Source of the DNA: Cudoniella acicularis
Taxonomy: Eukaryota > Ascomycota > Leotiomycetes > Helotiales > Helotiaceae
Direction of reading: 5' to 3'
Length of the DNA: 64,000 nt
Assembly: GCA_013054445.1 (NCBI GenBank)
Contig: JAAMPI010000001.1
Location: 84,779-148,778 of the forward strand
Shown here: positions 13,559-24,992 of the stretch, piece after piece
Layout: every line of letters begins with the position of its first letter
How positions within the stretch are numbered: position 1 is the stretch's first letter
Translations under genes and position numbers: made by a program
The notes under the pieces: model-generated
What the model saw: only the letters and a program-made list of their open reading frames with translations
What the model was told of the DNA's origin: nothing
Databases searched by the model: none

Positions 13559-13985
13559 CAGTGCTCTTGATGGATAGACCATAAATGGATGGATCTGGAT
13601 CTCGATCCAATCCTGCTCTATAGATCTGATACTTTTTACGATCTAATCTATCTAATAAAAACTCAATAATAAGTGGATATCTATAACGCAAATAGATCTT
13701 TAATACGAGAGTATTTTTCACTATATATAGTTATATTATGCCTATATTACCAGATATTAAAGAAAATGTTTCTATTTTTTATTTTTCAAGTATTATTACA
13801 ATAATTTATTAATTGGATATCGACCGGATATCCATGGATTTTCACGGATTTAAAGGGAGAACAAAAGATCTATAATTCATTCGAATTCGTCAGTTTCCTT
13901 AATAGATCTGGATCTCAGCTCTAGTTATATGGATTGGACTGGATATTGCGAAAAATTAATGGATATCCATCCATCGAGAGCACTA
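13559..13985. mobile_element. Inverted-repeat element, hAT-like non-autonomous
   Basis: The ends form an imperfect inverted repeat: CAGTGCTCTTGATGGAT on the left, and TAGTGCTCTCGATGGAT as the reverse complement of the right end. The C/T difference at the tip is what RIP at a CpA would give. Subterminal GGATCTGGATCTCGATCC-like repeats are typical of fungal hAT elements. At 427 bp it has no room for a transposase. The flanking 8-mers (attatgta and gggatgta) agree in only their last five bases, so the target-site duplication is weak. The hAT assignment rests on the terminal CAG and the subterminal repeats. Confidence 0.55.
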
Positions 13986-15057
13986 GGGATGTATGTATGC
14001 AAGGAAGGAAGGAAAAAGGTTTGCGTTCACGAATGGTTGTTGAAATTTTGTGCGTCATGATGCGAGAATTGAGTTTTTGTGGTGATGAGTTTGAAGGGGA
14101 AGAGGCGGAAAAGTTTTAGTCCGTTTAAAAGAAGAGATAAAAAGTAGAGGGAGTGAGAGGGAGACCGAAAGAAAACGAATCCGAGAAATTTACTCGAAGG
14201 AGGAAATGAAACACTCTTCTTGCTTGAACAAATATTTATAGCTTCCACGTGAAAAAGCATAATACCAAATATACCCACTGGATCCTAGAACCTCGAAAAC
14301 GGTTTAAAGAGAGAATTGGTGAAGATTTCGTGTCAGTTGAATGTATTTCTTCTTATAAAGGAGCAGAAAACATTGAAGCACGAAGTAAATTGAACGTATC
14401 TAGCAATAAAATGACAAAGACTCGAATTCAAAATGACTAAAAAATTAGCAGAAGATAGTAGCTTAAATAATAGTAACTCTTGTTTCCTCCCAAGGATTCA
14501 TCCCGTCATACTGATACACAGCAAAAATTCCTACTCTGCGGAATGTATCCTCTAGCCCTAGCACGGGCTCTAAGACCAGGCCGCAATGGCCGCTTGCAAG
14601 CAGACACCAGTGTTCTCGTGGACGTTCTACACTTTCCATGTCAAACGAACACTTGCCTAGAAAGAATTTCTTCCATTCTCGTTCGATGGTGCTTGGGCCC
14701 TCCAGCAACAGATTTCTTTCGTCCTCCTCAATCTTTGCAATATCTAAGATTATATTCCAAGAACCAGTAACAAGTGATAGCCAGTCCTCTGGCGTCTCAG
14801 TCTCAGATTTGGAACCAGCCCGGTAGATCTTTCTCATGGGCTCAGAAGCCAGAAATTTTCCATCTGAAACTTGACCCATTGGATCATGGCCTAGTGGGGT
14901 AACGGAGCACTCGAAGTAGCTTAGGTGCGATGTTATATCTAGAGGAGGGATATATTCCAGTTCAAATTCAATAGTATCAATATCCTCATAAGAGACATGA
15001 CTATCTAGAGAGGCCCAAGACCATGAAGGGGCGCGATATTGACATGGGGTAAGCAAA

Positions 15058-15078
15058 CCCCCCCCCCCCCCCCCCCCC
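15058..15078. repeat. Poly-C tract (21 C) inside the HET pseudogene
   Basis: An uninterrupted run of 21 C, read as Gly codons on the coding (-) strand. The reading frame before and after the run differs, so slippage here is one of the lesions. Its exact length may be a sequencing uncertainty. Confidence 0.9.
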
Positions 15079-15998
15079 ATGTGATGATGATTCAGTGCGT
15101 CTTGACCGCAGCAGACTACGTGGCAAATCTTGTTCCTAAAGACTAGCGAAATAGGAGCCCTTTGTATTCCTCTGTAGCTCATGGACATAACCAGAGATCG
15201 CAGGCAATTTGTCGCGAGGGCTGGTCATCTTACAAGGTGAGTATATTGAGATGGTGTTTGACCAATCGAAGAGAAATCTGTATTCTGATTGGATAAGAGA
15301 TGTTAGCAAATCCATTAGCTAAGTCCTAGATCTCGAGCTTACGAGACCTCCATGTTTCTCTATGGTATCCCCTTCTCTGCAGGAAAATTGAACGCTATCT
15401 GTGTAAAATCTGAGTAACTTCCTCGAAAGTTTCTATTCCTAGACTACCCAAGCTCGTTCGCTCAAGTGGTTTTGTTTCTCTGCCTTAGAGGTGGGCCGAG
15501 GCACGGTGGCGCCTTCTTCGGGGGTGCAGTCCGGGAAGCCATGAGGGATGTTGTAAGAAGTGACACTTTGGAACTCGTAGTGGTGAAGAAAACCATCATT
15601 ACAATCTTTTGCACTCGCAACTGATATTGTGAGAAATGAATTTCCGTATATTTGCGCCATTTTTGACGATTCGATCTGCGAGTCTTCTCCATTCACAGAA
15701 TCCTGGACGATACACAAAGCGTCTACCCAAAGATACCTGATCCCGAGTTTTCGAGTAACTTGCACCGCATGGCGAATAGTTCTGGGTAGACTTGCAAGTG
15801 GTATCTTGATCAGATGATTCTGGAGATTCTCTCTTGTTGTTGTTACTGGTTGTGACGCTCCCCAACAATAACTCAATGCAACATAATACCCGTAAGATCC
15901 CTATAATAAATGCAAAACAGGTTCTTGGGATAAATTTTCAATCCCAGCGTCGATCACTCGGGTCGGGAGTGGAGGGCGTTCTTCGCATTTACAGCTTA

Positions 15999-16269
15999 CG
16001 AGCCCAACCTCACGGGTCTGTGGACACAGGGTATTTAAGTAACAAATAAAATTTAAACCTTTTAAATCACTAAACACTACTTAATCAGACTCAACTTTAC
16101 TTAATTTATTTCTTATATCTCGAGTCCTAAGTTATAATTATTCTTTACTGGTTTATAACTTTCAAGTGATCGCGGAGACTTTGCTTTGTAGATGCCTGAA
16201 GGCGGATTCGTGAGGCCTGAAAATGCCTAAAAAATGCCCTGTGTACACAGACCCGTGAGGTTAGGCTCG
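15999..16269. mobile_element. MITE-like element with CGAGCC ends, TTA target duplication
   Basis: A 271-bp AT-rich element with inverted repeats of about 40 bp (left end CGAGCCCAACCTCACGGG, right end its near-perfect complement). It is flanked on both sides by TTA (15996-15998 and 16270-16272). Removing the element plus one TTA rejoins the HET frame as GHL-SCKC, which proves insertion into an already existing HET coding sequence. It has no coding capacity. The tips match the transposons at 20947, 23739 and 63774, so it is probably mobilised by that family's transposase. Confidence 0.88.
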
Positions 16270-16629
16270 TTAGGTGACCAGTTTGGCATTTTGCGATCCA
16301 AGATTTCATTATCTCAAAATTTGGATCTAGAATTTGATCGGTGTTAATTGGCTTGCCTTCGGTTTGAATTCTAGTGAAGTAATCTGTTATTAATGTAAGT
16401 TTCGTGTCCTATGGCCCCATCACCCATCACCATCACGTATCTGCTCCTTTGTATCGCAAAAGGACGCTCTACCAAGCTTAAATTCAGGGCGCTGATGCCC
16501 TCTATATACACTGGAAAAGTGGGACCAGGGGGCTAGCCCGAGTCCCTGGAGGGAGCCCAGGTAACGTGACATATTTTCACCATGATTTAATTCCTAATTC
16601 GTACTGACCCTTTTGAGTTGTTAAACGTA

Positions 16630-17930
16630 TAATCAGGTCGGGTAAGTTAACGTCACGTGCTATTTTCACACCCCTTTTCCAGAAGGCAATCACTTCACCA
16701 GTTTAAGTCAGAGATAGACTAAAATAGGCTCAAATTAAAGCTATTTAGTACTTGGTTGCTCCCCCCTTGTTCTTTAAGCACGCATCCTATCTGCGTGGTA
16801 CAGAATCACACAATTTTAAAAGGAATTTTCCGTCAATCTGTGGCTATACTTGCTAGAGGGCTAGCCTCATATCCGTTACACTTTTCACTTTGTGCCTGCG
16901 TTTAGAGATTATATCCTTGATATACTTCTAAAGATTCTCAATAGGATTGAGATCCGGGGACTGAGGTGGCTAACTCATCCTTTTAATCCTCTTGTTAGTC
17001 AGATATTTAGTGATAATCTTAGTAGTATGCCACGGCGCATTATCCTCTTACATAACCACCTTATCCCTATATCTCCTCCTCATCCTTTCGTAGAATGGAA
17101 TAAACAACCTTTGAAGTACCTACTTATACCTCTTGGCTGTCATATTCTCCCCTTCCGGAAGCATATACAGGGGCCCTATCTCGTCCCTATAAAAACAGCT
17201 CCACACCCCTACTGTCGCTCTCCCACTTTAAAAGAAGGTCGTAAGTTCTTCTCCGCGTATTCATCTTCCCTTCCAGGCCCCCTTGTTACCTAAAATGTTT
17301 GTATATCCTCCCCTATTTCGAAGGTAACCTCGTCGCTCCAACACACCTTCCGATTGTCCCTTTTTATAGCTTTTTCGGCTTTGTAGTNGATCCTACGTTT
17401 TTTCTTGTGTAGTGCTAAAAGAAAGGGCTTTTTNCGTGGTCTCCGCTTTGCTTTTCCGAAGGATTTAAGGATAATTGCGACTNTGTGGTGGTTTAAACGC
17501 TTGCCGGATTTAGAAGGCGTTCNAAGCGCTTTTAAGGTCATCCTTGTGTCTCGAGTAGCCGTACGTATAAGGGCTCTTTCCCCCCGGGAAGTGATTTCCT
17601 TTAGACGACCACTTCTTGGCTTGGTTTTAAACGTTATATCAGGGCAAATAGATTGACGGGTAATAAATAAGGAAATTGTAGTACGGGGGTGTTTAAGTTT
17701 GCGTGAAACCTGGGTCGGTATATATCCTTCTAAATATAGGGTCCAGATATCACGTCTCTAGACTAGTGTGAACACCGTACGGGTGTTCTTTAGTGCGATA
17801 CCTATAGTTGAAAGTTTAGAAAGGAAATAATTAAGAATTAATTAAAAATTAAATTCTGTGTGTAGGTGGGGGGGTCAAAGCAGGGCATGGATTATAAGCG
17901 AATGTGACGCTGACGTACCCGACCTGATTG
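16630..17930 (-). mobile_element. Tc1/mariner-type transposon, RIP-inactivated (family I)
   Basis: A 1301-bp element bounded by inverted repeats (left YAATCAGGTCGGGTA, then GTYARCGTCAC; the right end is its complement) and TA dinucleotides at 16628-16629 and 17931-17932, as expected for Tc1/mariner. The transposase reads on the - strand. It contains RKVCWSDEVTF near 17318-17345, EDNAPWHT near 17032-17055 and PQSPDLNPIEN near 16935-16980, which are the three acidic parts of the DDE/D site. It is broken by TAG codons where Trp or Gln is expected (before PPQSPDLN, before EDNAPW and after IENL), the classic RIP signature. Four N bases (17388, 17434, 17483, 17523) mark assembly ambiguity in a repeat. 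Confidence 0.92.
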
Positions 17931-18106
17931 TACTTTTGGTTAGTACATTTGCTTTAATTATTTATAATTCGTACAATTTAATATAATTACCTAAAAGCTG
18001 TGCCTGAACGTATCGCGTACTTCATACTCTCCTCCGAAGGCAACTTAAACAATTTCTCCACATCTCCCAGCATATCCTCGCCTTCCTTATGTCCTCAAAG
18101 ATCAAG

Positions 18107-18301
18107 TGTCACAGGTCAGGTCTGGCTAAGGCAGGGCAAAGGTGGCTTAGTGGACGACTGTATTTCGACGAAGGATTCTAGACTAAGGAGAGAAGGAGAG
18201 TCGAGCGCGACAGCTTAGATATAGGGTGTAGCTGACTCAGCAGGGCTAGGCGAGGCCACGTGGCCATGTAGCCTCAGGCACTCCAAACCAGGACCGTGAC
18301 A
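18107..18301 (+). mobile_element. Solo LTR, TCAAG target duplication
   Basis: A 195-bp segment starts TGTCAC and ends GTGACA, so the ends are inverted. It is flanked by perfect 5-bp duplications TCAAG (18102-18106 and 18302-18306), the hallmark of LTR-retrotransposon integration followed by LTR-LTR recombination. It is less RIP-mutated than its surroundings, so it is probably a later insertion. A diverged copy lies in opposite orientation at 22389-22556. Confidence 0.9.
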
Positions 18302-18413
18302 TCAAGTAGGAAAAATCCGAAAGTTCTGCGAGATTCGTAGAGTGCCCCTGATTCATGTTCATCTCCTTCCAGTAGCTTCTCGAAGAGAGCTTTTTTGAGT
18401 TGTATTATTAGTA

Positions 18414-19748
18414 AGAGCTGGGGCTATGGCTCGCCGCACACCTAAGCGAAATTAGACCCACCCTTATATTTCTCACCTAGATTCTTTAAAAATTTACTAT
18501 AATATAACTATTAATTATTTTTACCTGATATTCGAGATAAAATACGATATTCTATTATCCTCTCCGCCGCGTAAGCTAGGCGACAATTAGAATACTTTAA
18601 AACGCGCTAGAGTACGCTAAATACGACGTGATAGAAAATCCTAGGGAAATATCTTTAAAGAACTCTATATGCCCTAAGTCACTACTAGGTCGATCTATAA
18701 GGATAAATCAAGTAGGACCACGTGTAAAGACAAGTAATACTATCACTTATTACTATCTATTCGATTAATACGCTAAATCATTCGCTATATAGTAAAAGGC
18801 TATAGCTCTTATCGCTTAACCTTTAAGTAGGTCCGCTAGTAACTAGGTATCGTAGCCTCTACGCGCACTATTTAACGAGAACTTAGAAAGTATAGCTACC
18901 GGCGCTATATTACATGCCCCTAACCTTTTATATCACGGGCACAATCTAAGAAGAGATTAGCATTTACTTTAGAACATAGGTAGTAGGGGACATCAGACTA
19001 TATAGCGTATAAGGACGACGATAAGCCTAGAGGTGACTAGCGGAAGGTGATTTAGTTAGACAAAGCTATATTTAATACTAGGAAGGATTGTAGAGTCTAG
19101 GTTATATAAAAGATAGACGAAAAGTACTATCTAGACTATATAAAGTCGATTTATAGGTCTAAAAGGTTTTTAGTTATAATTTAAAAGGCTCTTAACTAGG
19201 ATTATAAATCACTATTAGTTTTTATAAAGAAGTTATCTAGGTATAAGGGTATATACTCTAAGGCCTACCTTTAAGAGGTATTATAGCCTATTGTTTTCCC
19301 TCTTTTTAAGACCTTAGGTCTAGAGTATATCTTTATAGAAGATAGCTCTAAGGTATATCTAGGCTATACCCGCTTACCTTACCTATAGTATAAGGTTTAT
19401 AGATTTAGTTAGCCTTCTTCTTTACCTAATTTAAACTTGATTAAGAAGATCTAGAGGTAGATAAAAAGAGAGTTAAATAAAATAGCTTATAAGCTAAGAA
19501 CTAAGAGAGTATTGATAGAGGTAATCTAGGGGCTTTAGGACCGGGTAGACCTACGTGATTATTATTATTATATAGAATAATTAACTTGTAAAATTAAGGA
19601 CGTTATTAAAGTACGAGGGCTAGCTACTATTAATTAAATTTTTAGCTAAAAAGCTNTTAAATTNAGTNAATAGTGATTTTTTTTTAGTAGGGGAGCCTCT
19701 TTTTTAAAGGGCTCGCTTAGGTATACGGCGAGCTATAGCCCTAGTTCT
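18414..19748 (+). mobile_element. Tc1/mariner-type transposon, RIP-inactivated (family II)
   Basis: A 1335-bp element with inverted repeats beginning AGARCTRGGGCTATRGCTC and TA on both sides (18412-18413 and 19749-19750). On the + strand from about 18900 to 19640 a decayed DDE transposase can be read: YKSLLVFIKKLSRYKG, FIEDSSKVYLGY (second acidic residue, near 19331-19350), then a PSSLPNLNLIKKI segment near 19410-19445 matching the SPDLNPIE motif with D->N. Frequent TAG codons replace Trp and Gln. N bases occur at 19656, 19664 and 19668. The TIR sequence differs from families I and III, so this is a third independent lineage. Confidence 0.9.
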
Positions 19749-20224
19749 TATAATCGGTTCTATTGTCTATACGTTACTCGCTTAGCCTTTTTTTAGAATA
19801 GCTGATTCGCTTAATAGCCCCTCTCTACCCTACTAAATATAATAAAAAAAATATTATTACTTTTAAAAAACTTATTATTATAGGCCGCGTACGTAAAACT
19901 GTCGGGAGGTATAATATAAAAAGATAAAGTACTAGTATATATTAACTATCGATTTTAATATAATATAAATATATATTATTAAAAGCTTAATAGAAAAAAA
20001 GACTTTTAGGAGAGCTACTCTCTCTCTTATTATATAGACAAGAATAAGCTTCTAAGAGGTTCTAGTATAGAAGGACAAATACAACCTAAAAGGGAGGGAG
20101 TTCAAATAGACATTAATTTGACTTAAGAAGAGGAAGCTANCTGCCTGAGAACACGTCTTTTATCCTCNTTCGCGTAGGTCACGTGTCTACGACCACGTGA
20201 CCTAGTACTAGCACTAGTGCTAGT
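19749..20224. other. AT-rich, unassigned repeat-derived sequence
   Basis: Very AT-rich sequence between the family II transposon and the gypsy remnant. N bases lie at 20140 and 20168. A CACGTG-containing stretch at 20175-20225 (several CACGTG/CTAGTGC palindromes) resembles LTR promoter sequence, but I cannot define ends. No gene. Confidence 0.4.
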
Positions 20225-20946
20225 ATCCCTACTATAGTAGCCTACTTCTCGAAGACTATAGCTCTTATAGAGTATAACTACGAGACCTATAACAAGGAGA
20301 TATTAGATATCGTCTAATCTCTCGACGAGTAGCGTCTAGAGCTATAAGGTATTACGAAAAAGATCTAGATCTATACCGACTATAAGACCCTCGAATACTT
20401 TATAACTATAAAGTAGCTTATAAGATAATAAGCTAGATAGGCTAAGGCTCTAGCTAAATATTACTTCGTGATTATATATCGTATAAGACAGTAGAATAGT
20501 AAGGCTAATACGCTTACGCGATATAATAATAAAGTTAAGTAATAAGACAGGATTAAAGCCGAATATAAGACGCGTACTATCTTATCTTAGAACTAGATCG
20601 ACTCTAAGGTTTTATAAGACCTTAGAATCGACGTAGACGTAGACGATAGTATTACGCTAGCCCTAGTCAAAGACGACTTGTTTAAAGAGAACTTAAGACT
20701 CGTCGATAGACTTTTATAAGCTAATAAGACCGCGTCGTTACTTTAAGCTTATAGACTTAAGCGTAAAAACAAGACTCGGAACTAGCCTTAGAAAAGAGAT
20801 TACTCTTATATAGAGGACGACTAGTAGTTCCTAATATAGATAACCTACGTACGGAGCTAATTAAAGAAGCCTACGACTAGGTCTCTATAGCGTACCTTAG
20901 TCGCGACAAAACCTATCGACTTCTATAGCTACGATACTACTAATAA

Positions 20947-21583
20947 CGAGCCTAGTCAGATAAGTCTATGTTTTTAGGGTATTTTAGCGACCTATATATA
21001 CTAAATAATTATAATACTAACAACTCTACTACTCGACTTTAATTACGACCTTAGCTTTAAAATACTAACTAAATATAAGAAAGCGATATACTAGCTATAT
21101 AGCTTTAGAAAGAAGTTAGTTAATTAGATTATAGAGCGTTATAAGTTAAATAAATCGACGATTATTAAGATTTTAGGCTATCTCGCTCTAGAGCGAAAAC
21201 GACTAGTAAGAACCGGACGACCTAAAGAACTTAGCGATATATAAGTAGATAATATTATAGAATATCTCTTAAATAACTAAAGTGTCTAAGTCTTTAGTTA
21301 AGTATAATTATATAATAAACTAATAAGTCTAATTAGTTAAATTTATATTTTTAAAATATATTTTAAATAGTTTTTAGGCTTTCTAACCCTGTCTTTAGGC
21401 TCTTAAAAATCAAAGCTATTACGATTACTTAAAAGCTATAAAAGAACTAAGAATAATTATAATATAGAATCTAGTAATTATAAGTTATAAAAGATAATAA
21501 TACTTTCTATTTACTAACTTTTAAAAGTTTACGATTTTACTAGTAAAATACCCTAGAAACCTAGACTTATCTAACTAGGCTCG
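20947..21583 (+). mobile_element. Deletion derivative of the CGAGCC-end transposon family
   Basis: A 637-bp element with inverted repeats (CGAGCCTAGTCAGATAAGT on the left, its complement on the right) and TAA on both sides (20944-20946 and 21584-21586). It splits the gypsy A integrase region. Inside, the + strand still encodes an N-terminal helix-turn-helix-like segment (GRPKELSDI..VDNIIEYL), as at the start of Tc1-type transposases, but the catalytic part is gone. It is RIP-mutated like its host. Confidence 0.85.
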
Positions 21584-22388
21584 TAAAATATACTTTAGAA
21601 TATCGGACGCTTCGTACGTAACTATTACTCTTATCGGAAGGCTAATATCTTACGTAATAAGACTCTTAGATTCCTATACCCTCTACTTATCCCTAACCGC
21701 CTCTAATAGCACGTAACTATAGATTTTAAGTCTATACTAGCCGAAAGGTATAGATTCGACGCTATATTTATAATAATTAATAGGCTAAATAAATAACCTA
21801 TCTCTAAACTTTATTATAAGACGATTATAGCTAAAGATATAGCCTAACTCTATATTAAGAACGTCTATTAATATTATAGACTAGTATGGTCTATTATCTT
21901 AGATAGAGGCCTATAATTCGTCTCTTAATTCTAGAAAGAACTCTACTATATCCTAGGAATTAAGTTTAAGTTATCTATAGCCTATTATCTTTAGATAAAC
22001 AGAAAGATAGAGATTATAAACTAATATCTAGACTAAAGACTACGTCTTTTTATAAAATATTATTAAGACAACTAGTTAGAATTATTTCTTATAATAAACT
22101 ATACCTAGTTTACCCTATTATATAATAGTATTAGTATATCCTTATACGAGCTATAGAACGGCTACCTCCCCTAGACCTCCTTTAACTAGAATATCCCTAT
22201 AACTACGAGCGTTTAAGAATAGATTAGCTAGGATAAGGTACGCGAAATAGTTAGCAGGATATAAGAAGCTATATAGAAGGGTAAAGACCTTATAGCTAAG
22301 GCTTAGGCTAGAATAGAAAAGACTACGAACGCGTCTAGACGACCTATCGACTTTAAGGTCTATATTATAGACCTAGTTCGAAGGTCTA

Positions 22389-22556
22389 GTCAGGACCGAC
22401 TACGTAACCTCGCGTAGTCCCGTTAAGTCAGCTATACCCTATATTTAAGCTGTCGTACTCGACTCCCCTTCTCTCTTTAGTCTAGAATCCTTCGTCGAAA
22501 TATAGTCGTCTACTAAGCTACCTTTACCTTACCTTAGCTAGACCTAACCTATAACA
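22389..22556 (-). mobile_element. Inverted, RIP-mutated copy of the TGTCAC LTR
   Basis: The reverse complement aligns along most of its length with the solo LTR at 18107-18301. Shared blocks include TTTCGACGAAGGATTCTAGAC and AGCTTA(A/G)ATATAGGGT. Differences are mainly C/T and G/A. It is flanked by GTCTA on both sides (22384-22388 and 22557-22561) and sits within gypsy A. Compared with its sibling it has taken heavy RIP damage and is shorter at its promoter-side end (168 bp). Confidence 0.82.
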
Positions 22557-23235
22557 GTCTAGGTCTCTATAAAGAACTAGAAGATCTAGAGACCTAGCCG
22601 TAAGCTAGACTACTAGATAGTAAGAGACTTCGAGATTATTAAATAAGTTAGAAACTCGTACGAAGTTAAATTATTTAATTCTATTAAGGTCTATAACGTC
22701 TTTCTATAAAAGAACTAGGTCTACTTAGCTAATAACCTTTATTATTTAATAAGTAAAAAGTCTATCGGATTAGTAGTATAAAAGTATAGGTAAGGCGATC
22801 TCTAGTAGTTATTATACGTAAAAGCTTAGTATATTATAAATAAGGATAATTAAAGTATAATATAAGATTATTATAAAGATTTAAGTACGAAGCTCTTATC
22901 TAATAAAGAAATCTCTTTATTTATATAGATCTTTTTAGCTAGTAGATAGCCTAGATAGCGCTAGCTATCTATAGTTTCCTAGCTATCCCTAGATAGATAT
23001 ATCTATCCCGTTTATCCTGTCTATCCGCTTATATTATATAACTTATCACGTAACACTCGTAGCTTAGGACCCTAGTTCTCTATACTGTCCCTATTAGTCG
23101 TAGCCGAGCCTTAGGCCTAGGCCTATACGTGCGTATAGATTCGTAATACTATCCTCTATTAGTTATAGCGTAGTTCTATTTATTTAAATTACTATATCAC
23201 TTACTTCTAGCGATAGCTATAAATCTCGTCTTTCT

Positions 23236-23737
23236 TTATTATACTATTCTTATGTTTAAAGAAAAGAAATAAATAGATCGAGCTTAGCCTTTATATTAAA
23301 AGAACTAGAGTCGAGATAACGCTATATACTTATTACGAGAAATCCGGACGTCGTTATATCGCTAGCGTAGGTATAGGCGGCGATCGCTATTCTAAGTGTT
23401 TAAAAAGTAGAAAGTCTTACGACGTTATATTAAGAAATAAAATACCTTTTATCGCGGACTAAGACTCGTTAGATACCTAGTAGAAGAAGTTATAAGAAGC
23501 TAAGCTTTATACTTAAAAGGTATAAGATAAAGCTTACGCTTAGGTTAAACGCCTATATTAGTAGTAGCGCTTACTCGATAAACGTAAGTAGAAGATAATC
23601 TAGGCCGGTCTTAGTTCTCTTAATAAATTAGAGGCTATAGAGATAGCTAAAAAGAAAAAGGTTATTAAAGAGTAGAGGTTAGAAGAAGAGAAAAGAGAAG
23701 AAGACGATAGGTAATAGCGTAAGCTCTACGCTATCTA
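23236..23737 (+). pseudogene. Decayed coiled-coil ORF of repeat origin
   Basis: The + strand reads, with TAG interruptions, through a cysteine-containing segment followed by SRKSYDVILRNKIPF, then a long charged heptad-rich region (KVQDKAYA, VKRLY, QRLLDKRK, KKKKVIKE, RLEEEKREEDDR). I believe this resembles short coiled-coil proteins often found in fungal transposon-rich regions, but I cannot name the family. It ends at the transposon insertion at 23739. TAG codons replacing Gln fit RIP. Confidence 0.45.
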
Positions 23738-23738
23738 A

Positions 23739-24992
23739 CGAGCCTACTAATAAAAGTCTAGGTTTTTAGCGTATATAGTATACGCCGCGTTAATTTAATA
23801 GCTATTATCAGAATTTAATTAGGAGTTAACTACCTATAGCGCTCTATTAATATATTAATCTAATACTCCTGATTTAAAATTAACTAATTAATCTATTTTT
23901 ATAATATTCTATTCTATTCTTCTATTACGAACGTACGTATTTCGGCCTTAGTAATAAGTTACTTCCGGCGTCTATATAATACCTGCTTTACCCGCCTCTA
24001 ATACTTCTTAATCGGGTTTATATTAGGACTCGTAGAAAGATATAATATTAAAATAATACCGTACTTTGTTCGCTATCTAGTATAGTAGTTCCTAGTCGAC
24101 TTATAGTTATAAGCGCTATTCCCGTCCTCTATAAACAAGGGCTTTATAGAAGGTCGAAGTTAGTACGTTACTTAGGCGAAGGCCTTAAGAATTAGCTATA
24201 GATACGCCTTAAGAATTTACGTAAGATAATCGACTTGTTTAAAGGCTCTTTTCTTACTAGATCTCTTAATAAATAGTAAGGGGCTCTTATAGCTAAATCT
24301 AATTACTCCTTACGTATTAATAGGTATAGTATAGCCTTTATAGAATTAATATTAAATATTGGTTTCGTAATATCGTTTTCTCTTCTTTCGAGTAACCTTC
24401 TCTTTTACTGTCTTTCTTTTAACTAGAAACGTTACTTCGTCTAACTAGAAAACCTTAAGCTATTCGATAGTCTAGAATATATATATAATAGCCTATAAGA
24501 GCCGACCTATAACTTATACGGGTATAAAGAAGGGCTTTTAGTAGGCTATATAGCGAAAATAACCCCGTTACTTTAGCCTACGCTCTAAAGTCTTAATCGA
24601 GTATTATAAATCGAGTTTATCGTATAGGTAAGTATAGTTAAGGATTCGGTTATTCTAGGATTCGGAAATATATTCGATAATCTTATCGACCTAATAATCT
24701 ATTAGAAGAGAGGGTCTACTAGTACGTAAAATATAAGCGTGTTCCGGAGCCTCGTACGAGAGGATATAAATAATTATTAATTTATTTAACTTATAACGAG
24801 CTATAAAAGCCTTAATCGATATCTTTATAAAGCTATAAAGTTAGCGTATCGCTTTTTTATACTTTATAATAATTTATTTACCTAGAAAGTAGTTAAATTT
24901 AAATAAGGGGGTTACTAGTAATATTTTTAATAAATTAATAAAAGTTAGTAAAGTTAATTCGCTAAAAACCTAGACTTTTATTAGTAGGCTCG
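23739..24992 (-). mobile_element. Tc1-type transposon with CGAGCC ends, RIP-inactivated (family III)
   Basis: A 1254-bp element with inverted repeats (CGAGCCTACTAATAAAAGTC and complement), flanked by TAA (23736-23738 and 24993-24995). The transposase lies on the - strand. Recognisable pieces are LDEVTFLV near 24428-24445, RYYETNI, FIEDGNSAYNYKST near 24105-24140, and STSPNINPI near 24005-24040 (the family's SPDMNPIE with D->N). Stop codons at Trp and Gln positions show RIP. The 3-bp TWA duplication, seen in three other copies, is unusual for a Tc1-type DDE enzyme, which normally duplicates TA. Confidence 0.88.

Larger units (their letters stand above)
14463..16436 (-). pseudogene. HET-domain protein pseudogene
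   Basis: Heterokaryon-incompatibility (HET) proteins trigger cell death after fusion of unlike hyphae. This copy reads from about 16436 leftwards. It starts with a segment ending WIAKCQTGHL, then after the inserted element SCKCEERPPLP, then the HET core with YYVALSYCWG, PRTIRHAV, YLWVDALCI and QIYGNSFLTISVASA, and the late motif YRAPSWSWASLD. It is dead. In-frame TAG codons lie at 15901-15903, 15439-15441, 15433-15435, 15319-15321 and 15136-15138, all in one frame. The frame changes at the 21-base C run (15058-15078), and a 271-bp element interrupts it at 15999-16269. Several TAGs stand where Gln or Trp is expected (V-V-*-E, A-S-L-*-E-Q-D), consistent with C->T changes by RIP. The N-terminal limit is approximate because another in-frame TAG lies near 16430. 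Confidence 0.9.
20225..22960 (+). mobile_element. Ty3/gypsy remnant A (RNase H, integrase), RIP-inactivated
   Basis: A partial pol gene on the + strand. It begins in RNase H (YFSKTIAS..EYNYETYNKEIL near 20250; IYTDYKTLEYF near 20370-20400; then KALAKYYFVIIYR). It is interrupted at 20947-21583 by a DNA element and resumes with the integrase core near 21650-22160 (RYRFDAIFIIINRLNK, LDRGL..FVS, then LGIKFKLSIAYYL and a sequence matching the usual TDGQTE region with TAG codons). Further C-terminal sequence continues to about 22960, interrupted again by an inverted LTR. Gag, protease and most of reverse transcriptase are missing. Almost every expected Trp and many Gln codons are TAG. No flanking LTRs of its own were found, so the ends are approximate. 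Confidence 0.85.

Noticed and set aside
16892..17293. 133-residue open frame on the + strand
   Set aside because: Antisense of the decayed Tc1 transposase, whose motifs (EDNAPWHT, SPDLNPIEN) are on the - strand.
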